Shown: positions 44,409 to 58,643, counted from the stretch's first letter. The stretch: DNA of 64,000 nucleotides from Allodiplogaster sudhausi (GCA_945643635.1 CALZFC010000041.1:1-64000), one strand, 5' to 3'. The notes: generated by a model not told the origin, from the letters alone. Made by a program: numbers and translations.

Positions 44409-44588
44409 TTAATATTTACAAGGGTAAAATAAAATGTATATTGAGGTTTAGGATAAATATATATATATATAATAACTAATTAATTACAGTACGCCTTCAC
44501 TGCTCGTGGACTATGGACGAAAGGTGGACTATTTAAATTTTATATTAATATTTACAAGGGTAAAATAAAATGTATATTGAGGTTTAGG

Positions 44589-44592
<4 letters not shown>

Positions 44593-44625
<33 letters not shown>
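44593..44625. repeat. Expanded TA tract, 33 nt
   Basis: The run is A(TA)16, followed by the tail ACTAATTAATT. Confidence 0.85.
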
Positions 44626-44626
<1 letters not shown>

Positions 44627-46944
44627 CTAATTAATTACAGTACGCCTTCACTGCTCGTGGACTATGGACGAAAGGTGGACTATTTAAATTTTATATTAAT
44701 ATTTACAAGGGTAAAATAAAATGTATATTGAGGTTTAGGATAAATATATATATATAATAACTAATTAATTACAGTACGCCTTCACTGCTCGTGGACTATG
44801 GACGAAAGGTGGACTATTTAAATTTTATATTAATATTTACAAGGGTAAAATAAAATGTATATTGAGGTTTAGGATAAATATATATATATAATAACTAATT
44901 AATTACAGTACGCCTTCACTGCTCGTGGACTATGGACGAAAGGTGGACTATTTAAATTTTATAATATTTACAAGGGTAAAATAAAATGTATATTGAGGTT
45001 TAGGATAAATATATATATATATATAACTAATTAATTACAGTACGCCTTCACTGCTCGTGGACTATGGACGAAAGGTGGACTATTTAAATTTTATATTAAT
45101 ATTTACAAGGGTAAAATAAAATGTATATTGAGGTTTAGGATAAATATATATATATAATAACTAATTAATTACAGTACGCCTTCACTGCTCGTGGACTATG
45201 GACGAAAGGTGGACTATTTAAATTTTATATTAATATTTACAAGGGTAAAATAAAATGTATATTGAGGTTTAGGATAAATATATATATATAATATAACTAA
45301 TTAATTACAGTACGCCTTCACTGCTCGTGGACTATGGACGAAAGGTGGACTATTTAAATTTTATATTAATATTTACAAGGGTAAAATAAAATGTATATTG
45401 AGGTTTAGGATAAATATATATATATAATAACTAATTAATTACAGTACGCCTTCACTGCTCGTGGACTATGGACGAAAGGTGGACTATTTAAATTTTATAT
45501 TAATATTTACAAGGGTAAAATAAAATGTATATTGAGGTTTAGGATAAATATATATATATATATAATAACTAATTAATTACAGTACGCCTTCACTGCTCGT
45601 GGACTATGGACGAAAGGTGGACTATTTAAATTTTATATTAATATTTACAAGGGTAAAATAAAATGTATATTGAGGTTTAGGATAAATATATATATATATA
45701 ATAACTAATTAATTACAGTACGCCTTCACTGCTCGTGGACTATGGACGAAAGGTGGACTATTTAAATTTTATATTAATATTTACAAGGGTAAAATAAAAT
45801 GTATATTGAGGTTTAGGATAAATATATATATATATAATAATAACTAATTAATTACAGTACGCCTTCACTGCTCGTGGACTATGGACGAAAGGTGGACTAT
45901 TTAAATTTTATATTAATATTTACAAGGGTAAAATAAAATGTATATTGAGGTTTAGGATAAATATATATATATATAATAACTAATTAATTACAGTACGCCT
46001 TCACTGCTCGTGGACTATGGACGAAAGGTGGACTATTTAAATTTTATATTAATATTTACAAGGGTAAAATAAAATGTATATTGAGGTTTAGGATAAATAT
46101 ATATATATATAATAACTAATTAATTACAGTACGCCTTCACTGCTCGTGGACTATGGACGAAAGGTGGACTATTTAAATTTTATATTAATATTTACAAGGG
46201 TAAAATAAAATGTATATTGAGGTTTAGGATAAATATATATATATATATAATAACTAATTAATTACAGTACGCCTTCACTGCTCGTGGACTATGGACGAAA
46301 GGTGGACTATTTAAATTTTATATTAATATTTACAAGGGTAAAATAAAATGTATATTGAGGTTTAGGATAAATATATATATATATAATAACTAATTAATTA
46401 CAGTACGCCTTCACTGCTCGTGGACTATGGACGAAAGGTGGACTATTTAAATTTTATATTAATATTTACAAGGGTAAAATAAAATGTATATTGAGGTTTA
46501 GGATAAATATATATATATATAATAACTAATTAATTACAGTACGCCTTCACTGCTCGTGGACTATGGACGAAAGGTGGACTATTTAAATTTTATATTAATA
46601 TTTACAAGGGTAAAATAAAATGTATATTGAGGTTTAGGATAAATATATATATATATATAATAACTAATTAATTACAGTACGCCTTCACTGCTCGTGGACT
46701 ATGGACGAAAGGTGGACTATTTAAATTTTATATTAATATTTACAAGGGTAAAATAAAATGTATATTGAGGTTTAGGATAAATATATATATATATATAACT
46801 AATTAATTACAGTACGCCTTCACTGCTCGTGGACTATGGACGAAAGGTGGACTATTTAAATTTTATATTAATATTTACAAGGGTAAAATAAAATGTATAT
46901 TGAGGTTTAGGATAAATATATATATATATAATAACTAATTAATT

Positions 46945-47102
46945 ACAGTACGCCTTCACTGCTCGTGGACTATGGACGAAAGGTGGACTATTTAAATTTT
47001 ATAATATTTACAAGGGTAAAATAAAATGTATATTGAGGGGGTAAAATAAAATGTATATTGAGGTTTAGGATAAATATATATATATATAATAACTAATTAA
47101 TT
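46945..47102 (+). repeat. Aberrant 158-bp unit with 25-bp internal duplication
   Basis: The segment from GGGTAAAAT to ATTGAGG is present twice in tandem (47014-47038 and 47039-47063), meeting at a run of five G. The same unit has lost three bases in the ATATTAATAT palindrome (TTTTATAATATT at about 46997). Net length is 136 - 3 + 25 = 158. A GG/GGG match at the breakpoint fits a slippage or microhomology event. Confidence 0.9.
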
Positions 47103-48974
47103 ACAGTACGCCTTCACTGCTCGTGGACTATGGACGAAAGGTGGACTATTTAAATTTTATATTAATATTTACAAGGGTAAAATAAAATGTATATTGAGGT
47201 TTAGGATAAATATATATATATATAATAACTAATTAATTACAGTACGCCTTCACTGCTCGTGGACTATGGACGAAAGGTGGACTATTTAAATTTTATATTA
47301 ATATTTACAAGGGTAAAATAAAATGTATATTGAGGTTTAGGATAAATATATATATATAATAATAACTAATTAATTACAGTACGCCTTCACTGCTCGTGGA
47401 CTATGGACGAAAGGTGGACTATTTAAATTTTATTAATATTTACAAGGGTAAAATAAAATGTATATTGAGGTTTAGGATAAATATATATATATATATAATA
47501 ACTAATTAATTACAGTACGCCTTCACTGCTCGTGGACTATGGACGAAAGGTGGACTATTTAAATTTTATATTAATATTTACAAGGGTAAAATAAAATGTA
47601 TATTGAGGTTTAGGATAAATATATATATATATATAATAACTAATTAATTACAGTACGCCTTCACTGCTCGTGGACTATGGACGAAAGGTGGACTATTTAA
47701 ATTTTATATTAATATTTACAAGGGTAAAATAAAATGTATATTGAGGTTTAGGATAAATATATATATATATAATAACTAATTAATTACAGTACGCCTTCAC
47801 TGCTCGTGGACTATGGACGAAAGGTGGACTATTTAAATTTTATATTAATATTTACAAGGGTAAAATAAAATGTATATTGAGGTTTAGGATAAATATATAT
47901 ATATATAATAACTAATTAATTACAGTACGCCTTCACTGCTCGTGGACTATGGACGAAAGGTGGACTATTTAAATTTTATATTAATATTTACAAGGGTAAA
48001 ATAAAATGTATATTGAGGTTTAGGATAAATATATATATATATAATAACTAATTAATTACAGTACGCCTTCACTGCTCGTGGACTATGGACGAAAGGTGGA
48101 CTATTTAAATTTTATATTAATATTTACAAGGGTAAAATAAAATGTATATTGAGGTTTAGGATAAATATATATATATATATAACTAATTAATTACAGTACG
48201 CCTTCACTGCTCGTGGACTATGGACGAAAGGTGGACTATTTAAATTTTATATTAATATTTACAAGGGTAAAATAAAATGTATATTGAGGTTTAGGATAAA
48301 TATATATATATATAATAACTAATTAATTACAGTACGCCTTCACTGCTCGTGGACTATGGACGAAAGGTGGACTATTTAAATTTTATATTAATATTTACAA
48401 GGGTAAAATAAAATGTATATTGAGGTTTAGGATAAATATATATATATATATAATAACTAATTAATTACAGTACGCCTTCACTGCTCGTGGACTATGGACG
48501 AAAGGTGGACTATTTAAATTTTATATTAATATTTACAAGGGTAAAATAAAATGTATATTGAGGTTTAGGATAAATATATATATATATAATAACTAATTAA
48601 TTACAGTACGCCTTCACTGCTCGTGGACTATGGACGAAAGGTGGACTATTTAAATTTTATATTAATATTTACAAGGGTAAAATAAAATGTATATTGAGGT
48701 TTAGGATAAATATATATATATATAACTAATTAATTACAGTACGCCTTCACTGCTCGTGGACTATGGACGAAAGGTGGACTATTTAAATTTTATATTAATA
48801 TTTACAAGGGTAAAATAAAATGTATATTGAGGTTTAGGATAAATATATATATATATAATAACTAATTAATTACAGTACGCCTTCACTGCTCGTGGACTAT
48901 GGACGAAAGGTGGACTATTTAAATTTTATATTAATATTTACAAGGGTAAAATAAAATGTATATTGAGGTTTAGG

Positions 48975-48978
<4 letters not shown>

Positions 48979-49009
<31 letters not shown>
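48979..49009. repeat. Expanded TA tract, 31 nt, altered tail
   Basis: The run is A(TA)15, followed by ATTAAATTACAG; the AACTAATT part of the tail is lost. Confidence 0.85.
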
Positions 49010-49015
<6 letters not shown>

Positions 49016-49528
49016 TTACAGTACGCCTTCACTGCTCGTGGACTATGGACGAAAGGTGGACTATTTAAATTTTATATTAATATTTACAAGGGTAAAATAA
49101 AATGTATATTGAGGTTTAGGATAAATATATATATATATAATAACTAATTAATTACAGTACGCCTTCACTGCTCGTGGACTATGGACGAAAGGTGGACTAT
49201 TTAAATTTTATATTAATATTTACAAGGGTAAAATAAAATGTATATTGAGGTTTAGGATAAATATATATATATATAATAACTAATTAATTACAGTACGCCT
49301 TCACTGCTCGTGGACTATGGACGAAAGGTGGACTATTTAAATTTTATATTAATATTTACAAGGGTAAAATAAAATGTATATTGAGGTTTAGGATAAATAT
49401 ATATATATATAATAACTAATTAATTACAGTACGCCTTCACTGCTCGTGGACTATGGACGAAAGGTGGACTATTTAAATTTTATATTAATATTTACAAGGG
49501 TAAAATAAAATGTATATTGAGGTTTAGG

Positions 49529-49559
<31 letters not shown>

Positions 49560-50080
49560 ACTAATTAATTACAGTACGCCTTCACTGCTCGTGGACTATG
49601 GACGAAAGGTGGACTATTTAAATTTTATATTAATATTTACAAGGGTAAAATAAAATGTATATTGAGGTTTAGGATAAATATATATATATATATAATAACT
49701 AATTAATTACAGTACGCCTTCACTGCTCGTGGACTATGGACGAAAGGTGGACTATTTAAATTTATATTAATATTTACAAGGGTAAAATAAAATGTATATT
49801 GAGGTTTAGGATAAATATATATATATATAATAACTAATTAATTACAGTACGCCTTCACTGCTCGTGGACTATGGACGAAAGGTGGACTATTTAAATTTTA
49901 TATTAATATTTACAAGGGTAAAATAAAATGTATATTGAGGTTTAGGATAAATATATATATATATAATAACTAATTAATTACAGTACGCCTTCACTGCTCG
50001 TGGACTATGGACGAAAGGTGGACTATTTAAATTTTATATTAATATTTACAAGGGTAAAATAAAATGTATATTGAGGTTTA

Positions 50081-50082
<2 letters not shown>

Positions 50083-50115
<33 letters not shown>
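50083..50115. repeat. Expanded TA tract, 33 nt, both flanks altered
   Basis: The tract begins right after GG, so the usual AA of GGATAAAT is lost, and it ends ATTACAATTACAG. The following head reads ACAGTACCTTC and lacks the CG of ACAGTACGCC. Three departures from consensus fall within about 50 bp. Confidence 0.85.
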
Positions 50116-50119
<4 letters not shown>

Positions 50120-50907
50120 CAATTACAGTACCTTCACTGCTCGTGGACTATGGACGAAAGGTGGACTATTTAAATTTTATATTAATATTTACAAGGGTAA
50201 AATAAAATGTATATTGAGGTTTAGGATAAATATATATATATATATATAACTAATTAATTACAGTACGCCTTCACTGCTCGTGGACTATGGACGAAAGGTG
50301 GACTATTTAAATTTTATATTAATATTTACAAGGGTAAAATAAAATGTATATTGAGGTTTAGGATAAATATATATATATATATAATAACTAATTAATTACA
50401 GTACGCCTTCACTGCTCGTGGACTATGGACGAAAGGTGGACTATTTAAATTTTATATTAATATTTACAAGGGTAAAATAAAATGTATATTGAGGTTTAGG
50501 ATAAATATATATATATATAATAACTAATTAATTACAGTACGCCTTCACTGCTCGTGGACTATGGACGAAAGGTGGACTATTTAAATTTTATATTAATATT
50601 TACAAGGGTAAAATAAAATGTATATTGAGGTTTAGGATAAATATATATATATAATAACTAATTAATTACAGTACGCCTTCACTGCTCGTGGACTATGGAC
50701 GAAAGGTGGACTATTTAAATTTTATATTAATATTTACAAGGGTAAAATAAAATGTATATTGAGGTTTAGGATAAATATATATATATATATATAACTAATT
50801 AATTACAGTACGCCTTCACTGCTCGTGGACTATGGACGAAAGGTGGACTATTTAAATTTTATATTAATATTTACAAGGGTAAAATAAAATGTATATTGAG
50901 GTTTAGG

Positions 50908-50911
<4 letters not shown>

Positions 50912-50944
<33 letters not shown>
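50912..50944. repeat. Expanded TA tract, 33 nt, tail replaced
   Basis: The TA run leads directly into ATTACAG, with ATAACTAATTA completely missing. The unit is 143 bp (50805-50947), so part of the gained TA length is offset by tail loss. Confidence 0.85.
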
Positions 50945-50948
<4 letters not shown>

Positions 50949-51321
50949 CAGTACGCCTTCACTGCTCGTGGACTATGGACGAAAGGTGGACTATTTAAAT
51001 TTTATATTAATATTTACAAGGGTAAAATAAAATGTATATTGAGGTTTAGGATAAATATATATATATAATAACTAATTAATTACAGTACGCCTTCACTGCT
51101 CGTGGACTATGGACGAAAGGTGGACTATTTAAATTTTATATTAATATTTACAAGGGTAAAATAAAATGTATATTGAGGTTTAGGATAAATATATATATAT
51201 ATATATAACTAATTAATTACAGTACGCCTTCACTGCTCGTGGACTATGGACGAAAGGTGGACTATTTAAATTTTATATTAATATTTACAAGGGTAAAATA
51301 AAATGTATATTGAGGTTTAGG

Positions 51322-51325
<4 letters not shown>

Positions 51326-51354
<29 letters not shown>
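51326..51354. repeat. Expanded TA tract, 29 nt, shortened tail
   Basis: TA run followed by ATTAATTACAG. The unit (51219-51361) is 143 bp. Confidence 0.85.
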
Positions 51355-51359
<5 letters not shown>

Positions 51360-51736
51360 TTACAGTACGCCTTCACTGCTCGTGGACTATGGACGAAAGG
51401 TGGACTATTTAAATTTTATATTAATATTTACAAGGGTAAAATAAAATGTATATTGAGGTTTAGGATAAATATATATATATAATAACTAATTAATTACAGT
51501 ACGCCTTCACTGCTCGTGGACTATGGACGAAAGGTGGACTATTTAAATTTTATATTAATATTTACAAGGGTAAAATAAAATGTATATTGAGGTTTAGGAT
51601 AAATATATATATATATATAATAACTAATTAATTACAGTACGCCTTCACTGCTCGTGGACTATGGACGAAAGGTGGACTATTTAAATTTTATATTAATATT
51701 TACAAGGGTAAAATAAAATGTATATTGAGGTTTAGG

Positions 51737-51767
<31 letters not shown>

Positions 51768-52972
51768 CTAATTAATTACAGTACGCCTTCACTGCTCGTG
51801 GACTATGGACGAAAGGTGGACTATTTAAATTTTATATTAATATTTACAAGGGTAAAATAAAATGTATATTGAGGTTTAGGATAAATATATATATATAATA
51901 ACTAATTAATTACAGTACGCCTTCACTGCTCGTGGACTATGGACGAAAGGTGGACTATTTAAATTTTATATTAATATTTACAAGGGTAAAATAAAATGTA
52001 TATTGAGGTTTAGGATAAATATATATATATATATAATAACTAATTAATTACAGTACGCCTTCACTGCTCGTGGACTATGGACGAAAGGTGGACTATTTAA
52101 ATTTTATATTAATATTTACAAGGGTAAAATAAAATGTATATTGAGGTTTAGGATAAATATATATATATATATAACTAATTAATTACAGTACGCCTTCACT
52201 GCTCGTGGACTATGGACGAAAGGTGGACTATTTAAATTTTATATTAATATTTACAAGGGTAAAATAAAATGTATATTGAGGTTTAGGATAAATATATATA
52301 TATATATATAATAATAACTAATTACAGTACGCCTTCACTGCTCGTGGACTATGGACGAAAGGTGGACTATTTAAATTTTATATTAATATTTACAAGGGTA
52401 AAATAAAATGTATATTGAGGTTTAGGATAAATATATATATATATATATAATAACTAATTAATTACAGTACGCCTTCACTGCTCGTGGACTATGGACGAAA
52501 GGTGGACTATTTAAATTTTATATTAATATTTACAAGGGTAAAATAAAATGTATATTGAGGTTTAGGATAAATATATATATATATAATAACTAATTAATTA
52601 CAGTACGCCTTCACTGCTCGTGGACTATGGACGAAAGGTGGACTATTTAAATTTTATATTAATATTTACAAGGGTAAAATAAAATGTATATTGAGGTTTA
52701 GGATAAATATATATATATATAATAACTAATTAATTACAGTACGCCTTCACTGCTCGTGGACTATGGACGAAAGGTGGACTATTTAAATTTTATATTAATA
52801 TTTACAAGGGTAAAATAAAATGTATATTGAGGTTTAGGATAAATATATATATATAATAACTAATTAATTACAGTACGCCTTCACTGCTCGTGGACTATGG
52901 ACGAAAGGTGGACTATTTAAATTTTATATTAATATTTACAAGGGTAAAATAAAATGTATATTGAGGTTTAGG

Positions 52973-53003
<31 letters not shown>

Positions 53004-54087
53004 CTAATTAATTACAGTACGCCTTCACTGCTCGTGGACTATGGACGAAAGGTGGACTATTTAAATTTTATATTAATATTTACAAGGGTAAAATAAAATG
53101 TATATTGAGGTTTAGGATAAATATATATATATATATAACTAATTAATTACAGTACGCCTTCACTGCTCGTGGACTATGGACGAAAGGTGGACTATTTAAA
53201 TTTTATATTAATATTTACAAGGGTAAAATAAAATGTATATTGAGGTTTAGGATAAATATATATATATATAATAACTAATTAATTACAGTACGCCTTCACT
53301 GCTCGTGGACTATGGACGAAAGGTGGACTATTTAAATTTTATATTAATATTTACAAGGGTAAAATAAAATGTATATTGAGGTTTAGGATAAATATATATA
53401 TATATATAATAACTAATTAATTACAGTACGCCTTCACTGCTCGTGGACTATGGACGAAAGGTGGACTATTTAAATTTTATATTAATATTTACAAGGGTAA
53501 AATAAAATGTATATTGAGGTTTAGGATAAATATATATATATATAATAACTAATTAATTACAGTACGCCTTCACTGCTCGTGGACTATGGACGAAAGGTGG
53601 ACTATTTAAATTTTATATTAATATTTACAAGGGTAAAATAAAATGTATATTGAGGTTTAGGATAAATATATATATATATAATAACTAATTAATTACAGTA
53701 CGCCTTCACTGCTCGTGGACTATGGACGAAAGGTGGACTATTTAAATTTTATATTAATATTTACAAGGGTAAAATAAAATGTATATTGAGGTTTAGGATA
53801 AATATATATATATATAATAACTAATTAATTACAGTACGCCTTCACTGCTCGTGGACTATGGACGAAAGGTGGACTATTTAAATTTTATATTAATATTTAC
53901 AAGGGTAAAATAAAATGTATATTGAGGTTTAGGATAAATATATATATATATATATATAACTAATTAATTACAGTACGCCTTCACTGCTCGTGGACTATGG
54001 ACGAAAGGTGGACTATTTAAATTTTATATTAATATTTACAAGGGTAAAATAAAATGTATATTGAGGTTTAGGATAAATATATATATA

Positions 54088-54191
54088 AGGGACTATAACT
54101 ATTTAAATTTTATTAATATTTACAAGGGTAAAATAAAATGTATATTGAGGTTTAGGATAAATATATATATATATATAATAACTAATTAATT
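54088..54191 (+). repeat. Truncated unit lacking the GC-rich head
   Basis: Successive heads are at 53970 and 54192, 222 bp apart, so one unit here is only about 86 bp. After a short TA run (11 nt) the sequence goes AGGGACTATAACT and then ATTTAAAT, so the block from ACAGTACGCC to GAAAGGT is missing, as is the tail of the preceding unit. The joint retains GGACTAT, which matches unit 41-47, and then a degenerate AACTAT. It is the only copy in the window without the head, and also has the common TA deletion in the ATATTAATAT palindrome. Confidence 0.9.
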
Positions 54192-54738
54192 ACAGTACGC
54201 CTTCACTGCTCGTGGACTATGGACGAAAGGTGGACTATTTAAATTTTATATTAATATTTACAAGGGTAAAATAAAATGTATATTGAGGTTTAGGATAAAT
54301 ATATATATATATATAATAACTAATTAATTACAGTACGCCTTCACTGCTCGTGGACTATGGACGAAAGGTGGACTATTTAAATTTTATATTAATATTTACA
54401 AGGGTAAAATAAAATGTATATTGAGGTTTAGGATAAATATATATATATATATATAACTAATTAATTACAGTACGCCTTCACTGCTCGTGGACTATGGACG
54501 AAAGGTGGACTATTTAAATTTTATATTAATATTTACAAGGGTAAAATAAAATGTATATTGAGGTTTAGGATAAATATATATATATATAATAACTAATTAA
54601 TTACAGTACGCCTTCACTGCTCGTGGACTATGGACGAAAGGTGGACTATTTAAATTTTATATTAATATTTACAAGGGTAAAATAAAATGTATATTGAGGT
54701 TTAGGATAAATATATATATATATAATAACTAATTAATT

Positions 54739-54897
54739 ACAGTACGCCTTCACTGCTCGTGGACTATGGACGAAAGGTGGACTATTTAAATTTTATATTA
54801 ATATTTACAAGGGTAAAATAAAATGTATATTGAGGTTTAAATAAATGTATATTGAGGTTTAGGATAATATATATATATATATAATAACTAATTAATT
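54739..54897 (+). repeat. Aberrant 159-bp unit with ~22-bp internal duplication
   Basis: The segment around AAATGTATATTGAGGTTTA occurs twice, at 54821-54839 and 54843-54861 (22-bp offset), the second copy with one A fewer in its leading run. This lies only about 0.6 kb from the head-less unit, and duplicates nearly the same part of the unit as the event at 47014-47063, with different breakpoints. Confidence 0.9.
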
Positions 54898-55406
54898 ACA
54901 GTACGCCTTCACTGCTCGTGGACTATGGACGAAAGGTGGACTATTTAAATTTTATATTAATATTTACAAGGGTAAAATAAAATGTATATTGAGGTTTAGG
55001 ATAAATATATATATATATAATAACTAATTAATTACAGTACGCCTTCACTGCTCGTGGACTATGGACGAAAGGTGGACTATTTAAATTTTATATTAATATT
55101 TACAAGGGTAAAATAAAATGTATATTGAGGTTTAGGATAAATATATATATATAATAACTAATTAATTACAGTACGCCTTCACTGCTCGTGGACTATGGAC
55201 GAAAGGTGGACTATTTAAATTTTATATTAATATTTACAAGGGTAAAATAAAATGTATATTGAGGTTTAGGATAAATATATATATATATAATAACTAATTA
55301 ATTACAGTACGCCTTCACTGCTCGTGGACTATGGACGAAAGGTGGACTATTTAAATTTTATATTAATATTTACAAGGGTAAAATAAAATGTATATTGAGG
55401 TTTAGG

Positions 55407-55410
<4 letters not shown>

Positions 55411-55439
<29 letters not shown>
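55411..55439. repeat. Expanded TA tract, 29 nt, altered tail
   Basis: TA run followed by ATAATATTAATTACAG in place of the usual tail. Confidence 0.85.
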
Positions 55440-55442
<3 letters not shown>

Positions 55443-55963
55443 ATATTAATTACAGTACGCCTTCACTGCTCGTGGACTATGGACGAAAGGTGGACTATTT
55501 AAATTTTATATTAATATTTACAAGGGTAAAATAAAATGTATATTGAGGTTTAGGATAAATATATATATATATAATAACTAATTAATTACAGTACGCCTTC
55601 ACTGCTCGTGGACTATGGACGAAAGGTGGACTATTTAAATTTTATATTAATATTTACAAGGGTAAAATAAAATGTATATTGAGGTTTAGGATAAATATAT
55701 ATATATATAATAACTAATTAATTACAGTACGCCTTCACTGCTCGTGGACTATGGACGAAAGGTGGACTATTTAAATTTTATATTAATATTTACAAGGGTA
55801 AAATAAAATGTATATTGAGGTTTAGGATAAATATATATATATATATATAACTAATTAATTACAGTACGCCTTCACTGCTCGTGGACTATGGACGAAAGGT
55901 GGACTATTTAAATTTTATATTAATATTTACAAGGGTAAAATAAAATGTATATTGAGGTTTAGG

Positions 55964-55967
<4 letters not shown>

Positions 55968-56004
<37 letters not shown>
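55968..56004. repeat. Longest TA tract in the window, 37 nt
   Basis: The run is A(TA)18, joined directly to CTAATTAATT (the junction without AATAA). Confidence 0.9.
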
Positions 56005-56005
<1 letters not shown>

Positions 56006-56550
56006 TAATTAATTACAGTACGCCTTCACTGCTCGTGGACTATGGACGAAAGGTGGACTATTTAAATTTTATATTAATATTTACAAGGGTAAAATAAAAT
56101 GTATATTGAGGTTTAGGATAAATATATATATATATATAATAACTAATTAATTACAGTACGCCTTCACTGCTCGTGGACTATGGACGAAAGGTGGACTATT
56201 TAAATTTTATATTAATATTTACAAGGGTAAAATAAAATGTATATTGAGGTTTAGGATAAATATATATATATATAATAACTAATTAATTACAGTACGCCTT
56301 CACTGCTCGTGGACTATGGACGAAAGGTGGACTATTTAAATTTTATATTAATATTTACAAGGGTAAAATAAAATGTATATTGAGGTTTAGGATAAATATA
56401 TATATATATAATAACTAATTAATTACAGTACGCCTTCACTGCTCGTGGACTATGGACGAAAGGTGGACTATTTAAATTTTATATTAATATTTACAAGGGT
56501 AAAATAAAATGTATATTGAGGTTTAGGATAAATATATATATATAATAACT

Positions 56551-56564
56551 AATTAATTAATTAC
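56551..56564 (+). repeat. Tail duplication AATT
   Basis: The tail reads CTAATTAATTAATTACAG, with one extra AATT. A similar duplication at 5019-5030 is joined to loss of AC from the next head. Confidence 0.8.
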
Positions 56565-56803
56565 AGTACGCCTTCACTGCTCGTGGACTATGGACGAAAG
56601 GTGGACTATTTAAATTTTATATTAATATTTACAAGGGTAAAATAAAATGTATATTGAGGTTTAGGATAAATATATATATATATATAATAACTAATTAATT
56701 ACAGTACGCCTTCACTGCTCGTGGACTATGGACGAAAGGTGGACTATTTAAATTTTATATTAATATTTACAAGGGTAAAATAAAATGTATATTGAGGTTT
56801 AGG

Positions 56804-56807
<4 letters not shown>

Positions 56808-56836
<29 letters not shown>
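56808..56836. repeat. Expanded TA tract, 29 nt, altered tail
   Basis: TA run followed by ATATAATTAATTACAG; the AACT of the tail is lost. Confidence 0.85.
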
Positions 56837-56841
<5 letters not shown>

Positions 56842-57225
56842 ATTAATTACAGTACGCCTTCACTGCTCGTGGACTATGGACGAAAGGTGGACTATTTAAA
56901 TTTTATATTAATATTTACAAGGGTAAAATAAAATGTATATTGAGGTTTAGGATAAATATATATATATATATAACTAATTAATTACAGTACGCCTTCACTG
57001 CTCGTGGACTATGGACGAAAGGTGGACTATTTAAATTTTATATTAATATTTACAAGGGTAAAATAAAATGTATATTGAGGTTTAGGATAAATATATATAT
57101 ATATATATATAACTAATTAATTACAGTACGCCTTCACTGCTCGTGGACTATGGACGAAAGGTGGACTATTTAAATTTTATATTAATATTTACAAGGGTAA
57201 AATAAAATGTATATTGAGGTTTAGG

Positions 57226-57256
<31 letters not shown>

Positions 57257-58609
57257 CTAATTAATTACAGTACGCCTTCACTGCTCGTGGACTATGGACG
57301 AAAGGTGGACTATTTAAATTTTATATTAATATTTACAAGGGTAAAATAAAATGTATATTGAGGTTTAGGATAAATATATATATATATAATAACTAATTAA
57401 TTACAGTACGCCTTCACTGCTCGTGGACTATGGACGAAAGGTGGACTATTTAAATTTTATATTAATATTTACAAGGGTAAAATAAAATGTATATTGAGGT
57501 TTAGGATAAATATATATATATATATATAACTAATTAATTACAGTACGCCTTCACTGCTCGTGGACTATGGACGAAAGGTGGACTATTTAAATTTTATATT
57601 AATATTTACAAGGGTAAAATAAAATGTATATTGAGGTTTAGGATAAATATATATATATATATAACTAATTAATTACAGTACGCCTTCACTGCTCGTGGAC
57701 TATGGACGAAAGGTGGACTATTTAAATTTTATATTAATATTTACAAGGGTAAAATAAAATGTATATTGAGGTTTAGGATAAATATATATATATATATATA
57801 TAATAACTAATTAATTACAGTACGCCTTCACTGCTCGTGGACTATGGACGAAAGGTGGACTATTTAAATTTTATATTAATATTTACAAGGGTAAAATAAA
57901 ATGTATATTGAGGTTTAGGATAAATATATATATATATATATATAATAACTAATTAATTACAGTACGCCTTCACTGCTCGTGGACTATGGACGAAAGGTGG
58001 ACTATTTAAATTTTATATTAATATTTACAAGGGTAAAATAAAATGTATATTGAGGTTTAGGATAAATATATATATATATATAATAACTAATTAATTACAG
58101 TACGCCTTCACTGCTCGTGGACTATGGACGAAAGGTGGACTATTTAAATTTTATATTAATATTTACAAGGGTAAAATAAAATGTATATTGAGGTTTAGGA
58201 TAAATATATATATATATAATAACTAATTAATTACAGTACGCCTTCACTGCTCGTGGACTATGGACGAAAGGTGGACTATTTAAATTTTATATTAATATTT
58301 ACAAGGGTAAAATAAAATGTATATTGAGGTTTAGGATAAATATATATATATAATAACTAATTAATTACAGTACGCCTTCACTGCTCGTGGACTATGGACG
58401 AAAGGTGGACTATTTAAATTTTATATTAATATTTACAAGGGTAAAATAAAATGTATATTGAGGTTTAGGATAAATATATATATATATATATAATAACTAA
58501 TTAATTACAGTACGCCTTCACTGCTCGTGGACTATGGACGAAAGGTGGACTATTTAAATTTTATATTAATATTTACAAGGGTAAAATAAAATGTATATTG
58601 AGGTTTAGG

Positions 58610-58613
<4 letters not shown>

Positions 58614-58642
<29 letters not shown>
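58614..58642. repeat. Expanded TA tract, 29 nt
   Basis: TA run with the ordinary ACTAATTAATT tail retained. Further tracts of 27 nt lie at 6639, 10201, 27262, 37905, 49533, 51741, 52977 and 57230. Confidence 0.85.

Positions 58643-58643
<1 letters not shown>

Noticed and set aside
44905..47102. Two units with the same three-base deletion (TTTTATAATATT), exactly 2040 bp or 15 modal units apart, as a sign of a copied segment
   Set aside because: Flanking unit lengths differ (134 and 132 around the first, 136 and 158 around the second), so the segments do not match. Recurrent slippage in ATATTAATAT is simpler.
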